A DNA stretch of 64,000 nucleotides, from assembly GCF_002901705.1 (NCBI RefSeq), contig NZ_PPPV01000012.1, positions 743,633-807,632 on the forward strand. Direction: 5' to 3'. The position numbers were made by a program, and so were the translations under genes. The DNA is from Staphylococcus lugdunensis (GTDB lineage Bacteria; Bacillota; Bacilli; Staphylococcales; Staphylococcaceae). The notes under the pieces were generated by a model, which saw only the letters and a list, made by a program, of their open reading frames with translations, was not told where the DNA came from and made no database searches. Below, one piece after another: positions 32,905 to 43,252 of this stretch; position 1 is the first letter of the stretch; the number at the start of each line of letters is the position of its first letter.

Positions 32905-34032
32905 TTATAACTCTCTCCCTTCGAATTGTTTAAGCATGGTAGCTTCAGTGGCATTTACATCATCTGTTAGTATCGTCATGTGACCCATCTTGCGATCTGG
33001 TTTACGTTCAGCTTTGCCATAAATATGAACATGCCATTCTGGATGTTGACCAAAATCGTCTTCTAATAAATCTAAATCTCGACCAAGTAAATTCATCATA
33101 ACGGCAGGCTTTAGCAGTTCTATAGTCTGAGGTAATGTCTGACCAGTTATCGCAAGAATATGCGTATCGAATTGAGAATAATCACATGCTTCAATAGAAT
33201 AGTGACCTGAATTATGTGGCCTTGGTGCAATTTCATTAACATATAATTGATTTTGTTTATCGATAAAGAATTCCACTGTAAACGTGCCAACAAAATGTAC
33301 AGTATCGATGATTTTGTTTACTTCTATTCTTGCTAGTTGTTCTTTGTCACTGCGTGCTGGAACAATTGTTTTAAATAATATTTGATTGCGATGTTCATTT
33401 TCTTGTAATGGGAAATACGTCGTTTGTTTTTGATTACCGATTGTGACAGTTAATGATACTTCGCGTTCAATGTCGAGGTATTGCTCAGCTACACATTCTT
33501 GTTGCGCAATAAGCTGTTTGGCTTCTTCTATCGCCGTATGATCTTTAACTAAAATTTGTCCTTTCCCGTCGTAACCACCAAATCGTGTTTTGATGATAAA
33601 AGGATAGCCTAACTCTTCTATGGCATTGTATAAATCATCTATATTGTTTATTGATAAAAATGGAACAATATGAGCCCCGGCTCGCTCTAATGTTTGTTTT
33701 TCGGTTAGTCGATCTTGAAGTAATTCTATTGCTTGGTAACCTTGAGGAATATTAAATTGTTCAGATAACGTCTTTAATTGTTGTGCTGAGATATTTTCAA
33801 ATTCATACGTAATGACATCTGATTTTTCACCAAGTTCTTGTAAAGCTTGTGTATCATCATAGGCAGCAGTGATAAACTCATTAGCAATATGATGGCATGG
33901 GCAATCTGTATTTGGATCTAAACAAATAACTTTAAAACCCATTTTTTGAGCAGATTGGGTCATCATTTTTCCTAACTGTCCACCACCAATAATGCCTATA
34001 GTGTCGCCAAACTTTAACTTATTGAAGCTCAT
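32905..34032 (-). CDS. purK: N5-carboxyaminoimidazole ribonucleotide synthase
   Basis: A 375-residue ATP-grasp enzyme that, with PurE, carboxylates AIR. It has the N-terminal [12 protein letters not shown], the ATP-grasp motif FGGYDGKGQ and the metal-binding [19 protein letters not shown]. It overlaps purE by 14 bases, a strong sign of translational coupling of the two partner enzymes. Confidence 0.97.
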   Translation of the reverse strand: MSFNKLKFGDTIGIIGGGQLGKMMTQSAQKMGFKVICLDPNTDCPCHHIANEFITAAYDDTQALQELGEKSDVITYEFENISAQQLKTLSEQFNIPQGYQAIELLQDRLTEKQTLERAGAHIVPFLSINNIDDLYNAIEELGYPFIIKTRFGGYDGKGQILVKDHTAIEEAKQLIAQQECVAEQYLDIEREVSLTVTIGNQKQTTYFPLQENEHRNQILFKTIVPARSDKEQLARIEVNKIIDTVHFVGTFTVEFFIDKQNQLYVNEIAPRPHNSGHYSIEACDYSQFDTHILAITGQTLPQTIELLKPAVMMNLLGRDLDLLEDDFGQHPEWHVHIYGKAERKPDRKMGHMTILTDDVNATEATMLKQFEGREL

Positions 34033-34501
34033 GCTGCATGTCCCCTACTTTCTTAACGAGTGTTTTTTCATAATTTTCTAACTTTTCAAGTACTGACTTG
34101 TGACTGATACTTAGAATTCTCGCAGCTAAAATACCCGCATTTTTAGCACCAGATTTCCCTATAGCTGTTGTAGCAACAGGAATACCTCCTGGCATTTGAA
34201 CAATTGACAATAGCGAATCTAGTCCTTTTAAGCTTTTTGATTCGATTGGCACACCAATCACCGGTAAGGTTGTCATTGATGCTACCATACCCGGTAAATG
34301 CGCTGCACCACCAGCTCCCGCAATAATGATATCGTAATCATTAGCGCGCGCTTGGTTTGCGAAATCGTACATTAATTTTGGTGTACGATGTGCCGAAACA
34401 ACTTTCTTATCAAACGGAATACCAAATTCTTCTAACATCGCACAACTTTCTTGCATAATCTTCCAATCTGAAGAACTACCCATAATGACTGCTACTTTCA
34501 A
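34019..34501 (-). CDS. purE: N5-CAIR mutase, first gene of the pur operon
   Basis: A 160-residue class I Pur[20 protein letters not shown] and [11 protein letters not shown] are the ligand-binding motifs. I place the start at TTG (34501), where the family begins with [11 protein letters not shown]; a GGGTG RBS lies six bases upstream. A longer frame to 34570 would put coding sequence over the promoter and is rejected. It heads purEKCSQLFMNHD, the S. aureus order. Confidence 0.94.
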   Translation of the reverse strand: MKVAVIMGSSSDWKIMQESCAMLEEFGIPFDKKVVSAHRTPKLMYDFANQARANDYDIIIAGAGGAAHLPGMVASMTTLPVIGVPIESKSLKGLDSLLSIVQMPGGIPVATTAIGKSGAKNAGILAARILSISHKSVLEKLENYEKTLVKKVGDMQHELQ

Positions 34502-34560
34502 TTTGTACACCCTTTCAAAAGTTTGAAATATAGAGACGATTAGTTGTATATTACAGATAT

Positions 34561-34617
34561 AGCATAACAATCATTGAAGTCTTTTTCAATCAAAAATCGA
34601 ACTTTAATTCGATTTTT
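34561..34617 (-). promoter_or_regulatory. pur operon promoter with PurR-type palindrome
   Basis: On the minus strand, TTGAAA (34589-34584) and TATGCT (34566-34561) are spaced by 17 bases, a strong SigA promoter. Just upstream, AAAAATCGAA (34592-34601) and TTCGATTTTT (34608-34617) form a perfect 10-base inverted repeat containing the CGAAC core of Bacillus PurBoxes. PurR, released by PRPP, is the likely ligand-binding regulator; this is inferred from the motif. Confidence 0.7.
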
Positions 34618-34711
34618 ACAATTAATTTACGTCTTTTGGCACAAAAACGACGTGATTAATCGTTTAAAGTTAAGCTATAACTATGTTTGAGTAAACAAGG
34701 AGGAATTTTTT

Positions 34712-35569
34712 GTGGTTGCAAAAATTTTAGATGGGAAACAAATTGCTAAAGATTACAGACAAGGCTTGAAAGATCAAGTTGAGCAATTAAAAGAGCAAGG
34801 TTATACTCCAAAACTATCTGTGATTTTAGTAGGTAATGACGGTGCAAGCCAAAGTTATGTTAATTCAAAAAAGAAAGCTGCCGAAAAAATTGGTATGATT
34901 TCTGAAATCGTACATTTAGCTGAAGATACGTCTGAAGAAGATGTATTAAAAGAACTTGACCGTTTAAATAATGATGATTCAGTCAGTGGCATTCTTGTCC
35001 AAGTGCCGCTTCCAAAACAAGTAAGCGAACAAAAAGTATTAGAAGCAATCAATCCTGATAAAGATGTTGATGGTTTCCACCCGTCAAATATAGGCAAACT
35101 ATATATTGATGAGCAAACTTTTGTACCTTGTACACCACTGGGCATTATGGAAATCTTAAAACATGCCGATATAGATTTAGAAGGCAAAAATGCTGTAGTG
35201 ATTGGCCGCAGCCATATTGTAGGACAACCGGTATCTAAGCTATTATTACAAGCGAACGCAACAGTAACTATTCTACATTCTCGTACTAAAGATATGCATG
35301 CACACCTTAAAGAAGCAGATGTCATTGTCAGTGCAGTCGGAAAGCCAGGACTCGTCACAAAAGAAGATGTTAAAGAAGGTGCTGTCATTGTTGATGTCGG
35401 TAATACTCCTGATGAAAACGGTAAACTTAAGGGAGATGTCGACTATGAAGCTGTAAAAGAAGTTGCAGGAGCGATAACACCTGTTCCTGGAGGCGTAGGC
35501 CCATTAACAATTACAATGGTATTAAATAATACATTATTAGCCGAAAAACTTCGTCGTGGCATTCAATAA
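34712..35569 (+). CDS. folD: Bifunctional methylene-THF dehydrogenase / methenyl-THF cyclohydrolase
   Basis: A 285-residue enzyme that makes 10-formyl-tetrahydrofolate precursors, which PurN and PurH use. Motifs include [18 protein letters not shown] (active Lys), [11 protein letters not shown] and the Rossmann [14 protein letters not shown]. It starts with GTG at 34712 after AAGGAGG. Divergent from purE, sharing the regulatory gap. Confidence 0.96.
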   Translation: MVAKILDGKQIAKDYRQGLKDQVEQLKEQGYTPKLSVILVGNDGASQSYVNSKKKAAEKIGMISEIVHLAEDTSEEDVLKELDRLNNDDSVSGILVQVPLPKQVSEQKVLEAINPDKDVDGFHPSNIGKLYIDEQTFVPCTPLGIMEILKHADIDLEGKNAVVIGRSHIVGQPVSKLLLQANATVTILHSRTKDMHAHLKEADVIVSAVGKPGLVTKEDVKEGAVIVDVGNTPDENGKLKGDVDYEAVKEVAGAITPVPGGVGPLTITMVLNNTLLAEKLRRGIQ

Positions 35570-35589
35570 TTAGTACTCAAATTATAGAA

Positions 35590-35816
35590 AAGGCTGGGAC
35601 ATAAATCTCAGAAAAATAGCACTCAGATGAATTGAATTCAACTCATCTGAGTGTTTCTTTTTATTCAATACTTCGTATTGTTGGCTCGCTTTCTTAGGGG
35701 ACAGCTTCAGCCACCCCAACAAAGAGAAATGCTTTTCGCATTTCTCTTTGTTGGGGCCCCTGTCTTCAGCTTGTCCTGTTCCCTCAAGAGTCTCGCCAAA
35801 ATACGTCATATTTATA
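35590..35816 (-). repeat. Intergenic repeat, copy B, carrying a STAR cassette
   Basis: In inverted orientation this repeats the 10.96-11.13 kb unit: read on the minus strand it runs GACGTATTTTGGCGAGACTC through to GTCCCAGCC. Compared with copy A it has an extra STAR-like hairpin (about 35712-35760, arms CCCCAACAAAGAGAAATGC / GCATTTCTCTTTGTTGGGG) in the middle. Its terminal hairpin, ACTCAGATGA (35621-35630) / TCATCTGAGT (35643-35652) with a T-run, terminates folD. Confidence 0.85.
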
Positions 35817-35854
35817 TCTTAGCAAGGCGTTTTCTAGATCGTTTTTATCCAATA

Positions 35855-37000
35855 TTATACTTCAACACTTAATTTAGGCACAAATGTTTCAAAATGAATC
35901 TGACTTTCATTTACACCCATTTCTCTTAACATACTAATCATTGATTGTAAAAATTTAGTACCTCCACAAACATATACTGCAGTTTGTTCATCAATATGTT
36001 GTACTAAATCAGCTTGTTTTAAATATCCTTGCACTGAGCGATCATATAATTCATAGCTTGCATCTGTAGCATTATCACTATACTGAGATAATATATTAAC
36101 AAATGGCGTATCATCAGTATCTGCAGTTACTTGAATAAAATGTGATTGTTTATCATTATCGATTACTTGTTTAAACATTGGAACGAGCGGTGTTACACCA
36201 ATACCTGCACCTAAAAACAAATGTTTGTCTCTGTTATTATCTACTTTAAATGGTCCCACCGGCGCGGAGAGATTAATATCGTCCCCTTCATGCAGTTCAT
36301 CATGCAAAATAGTAGACACTTCACCTTCATGGTGGGTAGAAACATCTCTTTTAACTGCAAAGGTTAAATGCTGTGGTGTTCCAGCTACAATTGAATAATG
36401 ACGTTTAGCTCGGTAAGGCATTTTATCACTTGAGACATCGACCGTAATATATTCACCAGGTTCAAAGCGACTTAAATCATATTGCGATGATTCAACAGTA
36501 AATGCTTTAATATCGGAAGATAATTCTTCAATTTTAACAATTTTAAATGGTTGAAAGCCTTCCCATAACATATGACTGTATATCTCTTGCTCTACATCAA
36601 TAAATACTTGTGCTATTTCTCGATAAGCATTTTTCCATGTTTGTATGATTGGACTACTATCATCAAGTCCGACAACATCTTTAATAGCAGCAATTAAATT
36701 TTCTCCTACAATATCATATCCTGCTGGTGGTACTTGTAAAGCACAATGTTTATAAGCAATTTCTTTTACCACTGGCATAATCCGTTCTAAATGTTCTATA
36801 TTAATAGCTGCTGCTAATACACTTTGTGCTAACGCTGTGGATTGAAATCCTTTTTGTTGATTGGTTTGGTTAAACATATTTTTTAACTCTGGATGTTGCT
36901 TAAACATTCTGTTATAAAAGTTTGATGTAATTTCTGTTCCTTTTTCTTGCAATACGGGTACTGTTTGTTGAACAATATCCATTTCTTTCTCAGTTAACAT
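35855..37000 (-). CDS. hmp: Flavohaemoglobin (nitric oxide dioxygenase)
   Basis: A 381-residue protein. The globin domain (1-145) has Tyr29, the proximal haem His85 (YKHCALQ) and the usual FNRMF pattern; an FNR-like FAD domain follows with RAKRHYSI, then the NAD(P)H domain with GAGIGVTPLVPMF and YVCGGTKFL. It turns NO into nitrate. In S. aureus the hmp gene I remember is elsewhere, near ldh1, so its place between folD and the qox locus is notable. Convergent with folD across repeat copy B. Confidence 0.93.
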   Translation of the reverse strand: MLTEKEMDIVQQTVPVLQEKGTEITSNFYNRMFKQHPELKNMFNQTNQQKGFQSTALAQSVLAAAINIEHLERIMPVVKEIAYKHCALQVPPAGYDIVGENLIAAIKDVVGLDDSSPIIQTWKNAYREIAQVFIDVEQEIYSHMLWEGFQPFKIVKIEELSSDIKAFTVESSQYDLSRFEPGEYITVDVSSDKMPYRAKRHYSIVAGTPQHLTFAVKRDVSTHHEGEVSTILHDELHEGDDINLSAPVGPFKVDNNRDKHLFLGAGIGVTPLVPMFKQVIDNDKQSHFIQVTADTDDTPFVNILSQYSDNATDASYELYDRSVQGYLKQADLVQHIDEQTAVYVCGGTKFLQSMISMLREMGVNESQIHFETFVPKLSVEV

Positions 37001-37258
37001 AACTTCAACTCCCTTAATGATACAAACTTATTTCCACTTTTTATTCTAAACCTTAGATTGGACCTAATTCACTATTATGCAAAATAATTCACAAATTAGT
37101 CATTTTACAAAACCTTAATAAATATTTTTCTAGATGTTTATTTAATTTAAATTTTATTTATTGTATATTAGGACTATAGTACGATGAATTATAAAAACTA
37201 AACGTGTATAGTGAAGATAAATAGATAGACGACTTAATGACTCGGAGGTAAACAAAAT

Positions 37259-37576
37259 ATGAATAAACTAATACAGTCACTTTCAGCGCTTGGTGTCTCC
37301 GCTACCCTTGTTACCCCAAATTTAAGTGCAGAAGCAACTACTAACCACGCACCCGAATTAAAGGGAGTAAATGATATAGTTATTGAAAAAGGACAACAAT
37401 ACCATCCTTTGAAAGGTATACGCGCGTATGATAAAGAGGATGGAGATTTAACACATAAAATTCAAGTTGACGGCCATGTTGACACAACAAAAGCAGGAAA
37501 ATATAAAGTTAAATATGAAGTCGTTGATTCGGATGGCGCACTTGAAACTTCAACCCGATATATCGAAGTTAAATAA
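37259..37576 (+). CDS. Secreted DUF5011/Ig-like small protein
   Basis: A 105-residue protein with a signal peptide (cleavage near SAEATTNHA, about residue 25) and one DUF5011 immunoglobulin-like domain: YDKEDGDLTHKIQV and DTTKAGKYKVKYEVVDSDG are the hallmark DxxDGD...VDxxxxGxYxVxYxVxD pattern. A strong RBS (CTCGGAGG) precedes it. Role unknown; such domains are usual in surface and cell-wall proteins. It is upstream of qoxA, as in S. aureus. Confidence 0.85.
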   Translation: MNKLIQSLSALGVSATLVTPNLSAEATTNHAPELKGVNDIVIEKGQQYHPLKGIRAYDKEDGDLTHKIQVDGHVDTTKAGKYKVKYEVVDSDGALETSTRYIEVK

Positions 37577-37585
37577 TAGATACAT

Positions 37586-37609
37586 AGACAGAGCGTTTTA
37601 ACTCTGTCT
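37586..37609 (+). terminator. Terminator of the DUF5011 gene
   Basis: AGACAGAG (37586-37593) pairs with CTCTGTCT (37602-37609), followed by TTTTTTA. The remaining 268 bases to qoxA hold no gene and should contain the qox promoter. Confidence 0.85.
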
Positions 37610-37877
37610 TTTTTAATATTCTGGAAACCGCTTAACCCCTACAAATGATAACCGTTCTCAACTATTCCCTTGATCTGCTATTCTTCCCGCTAAAATATTA
37701 GGTTTCACAGAATGGACACATAATTTTAACAAATCTCGGACTTCCCGCCACAACTCACATTATTAGTCTTTCCCTACATATAATTTTAATTTTTTTCTTA
37801 TAGGTACTTGTAAATATTGCGTAATAAACTAAAATTAATGATAAGCCCTACATTTGTAGTATTAGGAGGTCAAAAAA

Positions 37878-38990
37878 GTGTCAAAATTTAAGTCTTTGCT
37901 TCTAATGTTTGGGACACTGGTATTGCTTAGTGGTTGTTCCAATTTAGAAGTTTTTAATGCAAAAGGGCCAGTAGCAAGTAGTCAGAAGTTCTTGATTATC
38001 TACTCAATCGTCTTCATGCTTGTTATTGTTGCTGTTGTACTTACGATGTTCGCCGTTTTTATCTTTAAGTACAGTTATAATAAAAATGACGAATCTGGTA
38101 AGATGCACCACAATGGTTTAATTGAAACTATTTGGTTTGTGGTACCAATCTTAATCGTAACTGCTTTAGCTATTCCAACAGTTAAAACTTTATACGATTA
38201 CGAAAAACCACCTCAAAAGGACAAAGATCCTATTACAATCTACGCAGTAAGTGCTGGATATAAATGGTTCTTTGCTTATCCAGATCAGAAGGTCGAAACG
38301 GTGAATACATTAACTATTCCTAAAGACCGTCCGGTAACATTCAAGCTTCAAGCGATGGATACCATGACAAGTTTCTGGATTCCACAATTGGGTGGTCAAA
38401 AATATGCCATGACTGGCATGACTATGGATTGGACTTTAACAGCCGATCAATTAGGTACTTTCAGAGGACGTAACTCTAACTTCAATGGTGAAGGTTTCTC
38501 ACGTCAAACATTTAAAGTTCACTCTGTAAGTGAAAAAGATTTTGATTCATGGGTTAAAGAAGCACACAGTAAGAAAACGTTAGATCAAGATACCTTTGAT
38601 AAACAACTCTTACCAAGTACTTCTAATAAAGAACTCACATTCAATGGTACACATATGGCATTTGTTGACCCTGCAGCTGATCCAGAATACATCTTCTATG
38701 CTTATAAACGTTTTAATTTCGAGCTAAAAGATCCTAACTTCACAGATGAAAAAGATCTTTACAAAGATGTAACTGATAAACCAATCAAGCCTGCACGTAA
38801 AGTTAAAGTTACAAATGCTAACTATGCACGTCATGGAATGAAACCTATGATTCTTGGCAACGATGATCCTTATGAAGGTAAATTTAAGGATGAAGAAAAA
38901 CACAATCATAAGGAAATGGAAAAAATCTCAAAATCTGCTAAAGACGAAAATGCGTCTAAGCACGATGATGATCATGGAGGTGGACATTAA
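37878..38990 (+). CDS. qoxA: aa3-type menaquinol oxidase subunit II
   Basis: A 370-residue lipoprotein subunit of the terminal oxidase Qox. A lipobox LLSGC (Cys near residue 21) is followed by two transmembrane helices (about 35-60 and 85-105) and an extracellular cupredoxin domain that lacks CuA, as expected for a quinol oxidase. The tail is Lys/Asp/His-rich (DDDHGGGH). The start is GTG at 37878 with RBS AGGAGG. It overlaps qoxB by one base. Confidence 0.95.
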   Translation: MSKFKSLLLMFGTLVLLSGCSNLEVFNAKGPVASSQKFLIIYSIVFMLVIVAVVLTMFAVFIFKYSYNKNDESGKMHHNGLIETIWFVVPILIVTALAIPTVKTLYDYEKPPQKDKDPITIYAVSAGYKWFFAYPDQKVETVNTLTIPKDRPVTFKLQAMDTMTSFWIPQLGGQKYAMTGMTMDWTLTADQLGTFRGRNSNFNGEGFSRQTFKVHSVSEKDFDSWVKEAHSKKTLDQDTFDKQLLPSTSNKELTFNGTHMAFVDPAADPEYIFYAYKRFNFELKDPNFTDEKDLYKDVTDKPIKPARKVKVTNANYARHGMKPMILGNDDPYEGKFKDEEKHNHKEMEKISKSAKDENASKHDDDHGGGH

Positions 38991-40978
38991 TGAATTTTCC
39001 ATGGGATCAATTACTAGTTAAAGGTAACTGGATGATTACAGCTGCACAAATTGGTGCACCATTCTTAGTCATCGCTGTTATTGCGGTAATTACTTATTTC
39101 AAATTATGGAAATATCTATACACTGAATGGTTCACATCCGTAGACCATAAAAAAATCGGCTTAATGTATTTAATCTGTGCAGTATTAATGTTCGTTCGTG
39201 GTGGTATTGATGCACTGTTAATTCGTACGCAATTAACTGTACCAGACAACAAGTTCTTAGAATCAAACCACTATAATGAAATTTTTAGTACACACGGTGT
39301 TATCATGATTATCTTTATGGCTATGCCATTTGTGTTCGGTTTATGGAATGTTGTTATTCCATTACAAATTGGTGCGCGTGATGTAGCCTTCCCAGTTATG
39401 AATAACATTAGTTTCTGGTTATTCTTTGCTGGTATGATTTTATTCAACTTATCATTTATTATTGGTGGTTCACCAGCTGCTGGTTGGACAAACTATGCAC
39501 CACTAGCTGGCGAATTCAGTCCTGGTCCAGGTGTAAACTACTATTTGATTGCAATTCAGCTATCGGGTATTGGTACACTGATGACCGGTATCAACTTCTT
39601 CGTTACAATTCTTAGAGCGAAGACGCCAACAATGAAATTTATGCAAATGCCAATGTTCTCAGTGACAGCATTTGTTACAACATTAATTATCATTTTGGCA
39701 TTCCCAGTATTCACTGTTGTATTAGCGTTAATGACAGCTGATAGAATCTTTGGAACACACTTCTTTACCGTTGCAGACGGCGGTATGCCTATGTTATGGG
39801 CAAACTTCTTCTGGGTATGGGGGCACCCTGAAGTATATATCGTTATTTTACCTGCATTTGGTATTTACTCTGAAATTATCCCAACATTTGCTCGTAAACG
39901 TTTATTCGGACATCAAAGTATGGTTTGGGCAACTGCTGGTATCGCATTCTTGAGTTTCTTAGTTTGGGTTCACCATTTCTTCACAATGGGTAATGGTGCA
40001 TTAATCAACTCATTCTTCTCAATCTCAACAATGCTAATTGGTGTACCAACCGGTGTAAAACTATTTAACTGGTTATTAACACTATACAAAGGTCGAATTA
40101 CTTTCGAGTCACCGATGTTATTCTCATTAGCATTTATTCCTAACTTCCTATTAGGTGGGGTTACTGGTGTAATGTTAGCGATGGCATCAGCTGACTATCA
40201 ATATCACAACACTTATTTCTTAGTAGCTCACTTCCACTATACATTGGTTACTGGTGTAGTATTTGCCTGCTTAGCTGGTTTAATATTCTGGTATCCTAAG
40301 ATGATGGGTTACAAATTAAATGAAACATTAAACAAATGGTGTTTCTGGTTGTTCATGATTGGATTTAACGTTTGTTTCTTACCACAATTCATTCTTGGAC
40401 TAGATGGTATGCCACGTCGTTTATACACGTATATGCCTTCAGATGGCTGGTTTTTACTAAACTTCATCTCAACAATCGGTGCCCTATTAATGACAGTAGG
40501 TTTCTTATTCCTTGTTGTTAGCATCGTTTATAGCCATATTAAAGCACCTCGTGAAGCAACTGGTGATAACTGGGATGGTCTTGGTCGTACATTAGAGTGG
40601 TCTACTGCTTCAGCTATTCCACCTAAATACAACTTTGCAATCACTCCAGACTGGAATGACTATGATACATTTGTTGATATGAAAGAACATGGTCGTCACT
40701 ACTTAGACAACCATAATTACAAAGACATTCACATGCCTAACAATACACACACTGGTTTCTGGATGTGTATTTTCATGACTATCGGTGGTTTCTTCTTAAT
40801 CTTCGAAACAATCATCCCTGCCCTAATCTGTTTAGTAGGTGTATTTGGTACGATGATTTATCAAAGTTTCGTTCAAGATCACGGATATCATATTCCAGCT
40901 TCTGAAGTTGCTGAAAATGAAGCTCGCTTAAGAGAAGCACGAATTAAAGAAAGGGAGGCTGTAAGTCATGAGTCATGA
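38990..40978 (+). CDS. qoxB: aa3-type menaquinol oxidase subunit I
   Basis: A 662-residue haem-copper core with about 15 transmembrane helices. [15 protein letters not shown] holds the CuB His and the cross-linked Tyr; VHHFFTMG holds the other two CuB His, and HFHYTL the haem ligands. It reduces oxygen with electrons from menaquinol and pumps protons. With cydA deleted in this genome, Qox may be the only working terminal oxidase in view. Confidence 0.97.
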   Translation: MNFPWDQLLVKGNWMITAAQIGAPFLVIAVIAVITYFKLWKYLYTEWFTSVDHKKIGLMYLICAVLMFVRGGIDALLIRTQLTVPDNKFLESNHYNEIFSTHGVIMIIFMAMPFVFGLWNVVIPLQIGARDVAFPVMNNISFWLFFAGMILFNLSFIIGGSPAAGWTNYAPLAGEFSPGPGVNYYLIAIQLSGIGTLMTGINFFVTILRAKTPTMKFMQMPMFSVTAFVTTLIIILAFPVFTVVLALMTADRIFGTHFFTVADGGMPMLWANFFWVWGHPEVYIVILPAFGIYSEIIPTFARKRLFGHQSMVWATAGIAFLSFLVWVHHFFTMGNGALINSFFSISTMLIGVPTGVKLFNWLLTLYKGRITFESPMLFSLAFIPNFLLGGVTGVMLAMASADYQYHNTYFLVAHFHYTLVTGVVFACLAGLIFWYPKMMGYKLNETLNKWCFWLFMIGFNVCFLPQFILGLDGMPRRLYTYMPSDGWFLLNFISTIGALLMTVGFLFLVVSIVYSHIKAPREATGDNWDGLGRTLEWSTASAIPPKYNFAITPDWNDYDTFVDMKEHGRHYLDNHNYKDIHMPNNTHTGFWMCIFMTIGGFFLIFETIIPALICLVGVFGTMIYQSFVQDHGYHIPASEVAENEARLREARIKEREAVSHES

Positions 40979-41573
40979 TGTAAAAACTATTGATGCACGT
41001 ACGCATGAAGGTGAACTAAATAAACTTGGCTTTTGGATTTTCCTTACAGCCGAATTTGCCTTATTTGGTACACTATTTGCAACGTTATTAACGTTACAAC
41101 ATGGTGGCGATTATGCAGGTAAATTGACAACTGATTTATTCGAGTTAAAACTCGTATTGATTATGACATTTGCCTTGTTATTAAGTTCTTACACATGTGG
41201 TATTGCAATTTACTATATGCGTAAAGAAAAGCAAAACTTAATGATGTTATGGATGATTATTACACTTGCATTAGGCCTTGTATTCGTTGGATTTGAAATA
41301 TACGAATTCGCGCACTATGCTAGCGAAGGTGTAAATCCAACAATCGGTTCGTTCTGGTCAAGTTTCTTCATCCTCTTAGGTACTCATGGTGCCCACGTTT
41401 CGTTAGGTATTGTTTGGATCATTTGCTTATTAATCCAAGTAGCAACTCGTGGATTGAATAAATACAATGCTCCTAAGTTATTCATTGTAAGTTTATACTG
41501 GCACTTCTTAGATGTTGTTTGGATCTTCATCTTCACTGCCGTATATATGATAGGGATGGTGTATAGCGGATGA
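40968..41573 (+). CDS. qoxC: aa3-type menaquinol oxidase subunit III
   Basis: A 201-residue membrane protein with five helices, the CyoC/QoxC form of subunit III. Conserved parts include [21 protein letters not shown] and [13 protein letters not shown]. It overlaps qoxB by 11 bases and qoxD by 4. Confidence 0.95.
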   Translation: MSHDVKTIDARTHEGELNKLGFWIFLTAEFALFGTLFATLLTLQHGGDYAGKLTTDLFELKLVLIMTFALLLSSYTCGIAIYYMRKEKQNLMMLWMIITLALGLVFVGFEIYEFAHYASEGVNPTIGSFWSSFFILLGTHGAHVSLGIVWIICLLIQVATRGLNKYNAPKLFIVSLYWHFLDVVWIFIFTAVYMIGMVYSG

Positions 41574-41860
41574 ATACAATCGTAAAACATACAATCGGAT
41601 TTATTGCTTCTATCGTATTAACGCTTTTAGCAGTGTTTGTAACTCTATACACAACATTGACTTTCCATGCTAAAGTTACAATCATCTTTGGATTTGCATT
41701 TATCCAAGCTGCCCTTCAATTATTAATGTTTATGCATTTAACTGAAGGTAAAGATGGACAAGTTCAATCATTCAAAGTTATTTTTGCCATTATCATCACC
41801 CTTGTTACTGTTATCGGTACGTACTGGGTAATGCAAGGTGGACACTCACACCACTTATAA
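41570..41860 (+). CDS. qoxD: aa3-type menaquinol oxidase subunit IV
   Basis: A 96-residue protein with three transmembrane helices, the assembly/stability subunit IV (CyoD/QoxD). The pattern [16 protein letters not shown] is characteristic. Last gene of qoxABCD, followed by a strong terminator. Confidence 0.94.
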   Translation: MNTIVKHTIGFIASIVLTLLAVFVTLYTTLTFHAKVTIIFGFAFIQAALQLLMFMHLTEGKDGQVQSFKVIFAIIITLVTVIGTYWVMQGGHSHHL

Positions 41861-41887
41861 TGCGCTACTAACTTATGAATGTAAGTG

Positions 41888-41925
41888 AAAACCAGCTATC
41901 AAAGTAAAATCTTTGATAGCTGGTT
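41888..41925 (+). terminator. Terminator of qoxABCD
   Basis: AAACCAGCTATCAAAG pairs with CTTTGATAGCTGGTTT, with a six-base T-run: a textbook Rho-independent terminator. Confidence 0.95.
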
Positions 41926-41988
41926 TTTTGTTTGCATTTATTTTTTAAGGTAAACTAAGACTAAAAATGACATAAGGAGAAGATAATA

Positions 41989-42897
41989 ATGACTTTCCCT
42001 ATTATTATTGATACGGACCCTGGTATTGATGATGCAGCAGCAATTAGTATTGCTTTAAATCATCCCTACATAGACGTAAAAATGATTTCAACCGTGAATG
42101 GTAATGTCGACATTGAGAATACAACACGTAATGCGCTTAAATTAAAATCCTTTTTTAATAGTAACGTACCCGTACATCGTGGTGCTGCTCATCCATTAAT
42201 TAATGATTTATATGACGCACGAGAAGTCCATGGTGAATCAGGTATGGCAGGGTATGATTTCCCTCCAATAACCACTGCTGATTTAGCTTCTACTAAAGCT
42301 GTAGAAGCTATAAAAGATGTACTTATAGAAAGTATAGAACCCGTGATCATTATTGCTTTAGGACCACTAACAAATATCGCTTTATTATTAGCAACCTACC
42401 CAGAAACCGCACACTATATTAAGGAAATTATTTTTATGGGTGGTAGTCTAGGTCGAGGAAATGTAACTCCCCTAGTTGAATTTAATATGTATTGTGACCC
42501 AGAAGCAGCCAATATTGTAGTAAACTCTGGTGTCCCGTTAACGATGGTCGGATTGGATTTAGCAAGACAATCTCCCTTGCCCCATTCAGTAGTTAAACAG
42601 CTAAAACAAATAAATCAAACTGGAACAATGCTCTATCATTTATTTCAGCATTATCGCACTGAAAACATTGAACACGGTTTAAATGTCTATGATGTCTTTA
42701 CAATTCTATATCTTTTAAATCCCAATCAATATCTTACTGTATCAGCAAGACTACAAATTGAGCTCAATGGTAAATATACAAAGGGTGCTACAGTAGTTGA
42801 TATTAAGTCTAACAATCCGAATTGTACGGTCGTAACATCATCACAATCTAATCAGTATTTAGAAAGTTTCTTGTCTTCATTAGCATATTGTAAATAA
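41989..42897 (+). CDS. Inosine-uridine-type nucleoside hydrolase
   Basis: A 302-residue member of the IUNH family, cleaving the N-glycosidic bond of ribonucleosides for base and ribose salvage. The calcium-binding, catalytic DTDPGIDDAAA motif is at residues 8-18, NGN at about 38, GPLTNIAL in the middle, and EFNMYCDPEAA holds the later Asp. Substrate range cannot be read from sequence. It stands between qoxD and fmtA, where S. aureus as I remember has no gene, next to an IS1182 relic. Confidence 0.88.
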   Translation: MTFPIIIDTDPGIDDAAAISIALNHPYIDVKMISTVNGNVDIENTTRNALKLKSFFNSNVPVHRGAAHPLINDLYDAREVHGESGMAGYDFPPITTADLASTKAVEAIKDVLIESIEPVIIIALGPLTNIALLLATYPETAHYIKEIIFMGGSLGRGNVTPLVEFNMYCDPEAANIVVNSGVPLTMVGLDLARQSPLPHSVVKQLKQINQTGTMLYHLFQHYRTENIEHGLNVYDVFTILYLLNPNQYLTVSARLQIELNGKYTKGATVVDIKSNNPNCTVVTSSQSNQYLESFLSSLAYCK

Positions 42898-42957
42898 GCA
42901 TAACAATCAGTCTGAGACATTCATGTAACGATTTAAAATGACATTATGAAAAGCCCT

Positions 42958-43250
42958 ATATGCTTTTCATAATGTCATTAATGTGGTCAGAGATATCATT
43001 TGTAGGCTATTAAGACTGAAGTTTCTATTTGGTAACTTATGTAGAGGCAGGTTATTGTTTTTATACATAAGTCCTCTCATTTAGAGAAATTTATTAAATA
43101 ATGTGAAAGGTTCTTATTTTTTAAAAATCATTTTAGTGTAAATTCATATATAAACGCGCAGTATTGAATATAAAAGAAGTACAAAGACGATTTTTAATGT
43201 CAAATCATCTTTGTGCTATTACTTTGAGATTGATGTCCCAGCCTGGTTAT
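42958..43250 (-). mobile_element. Decayed IS1182-type left end fused to intergenic repeat
   Basis: Read on the minus strand, 43130-42960 resembles the better-preserved relic at 10.7-10.9 kb: the leader AATAAGAACCTTTCAC, a GAGGACTTATGTAT block, then AGAAACTTCAGTCTTAATAG and CTACAAATGATATCTC, matching the METSILIPTNDIS coding stretch with frameshifts. From 43140 to 43250 comes a short form of the 10.96-kb repeat, ending in CATCTTTGTGCTAT and ATGTCCCAGCCT; its hairpin can terminate fmtA. The other strand's hairpin at 42948-42978 (ACATTATGAAAAG/CTTTTCATAATGT) may end the hydrolase gene. Confidence 0.65.
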
Positions 43251-43252
43251 TT

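Noticed and set aside
34502..34570. Extended purE start at 34570
   Set aside because: It would translate through the promoter -10; the family starts at [10 protein letters not shown] and a TTG with RBS is there.
37640..37670. Possible Fur box upstream of qoxA (GATAACCGTTCTCA)
   Set aside because: Only partly matches the consensus and is not placed over a clear promoter.
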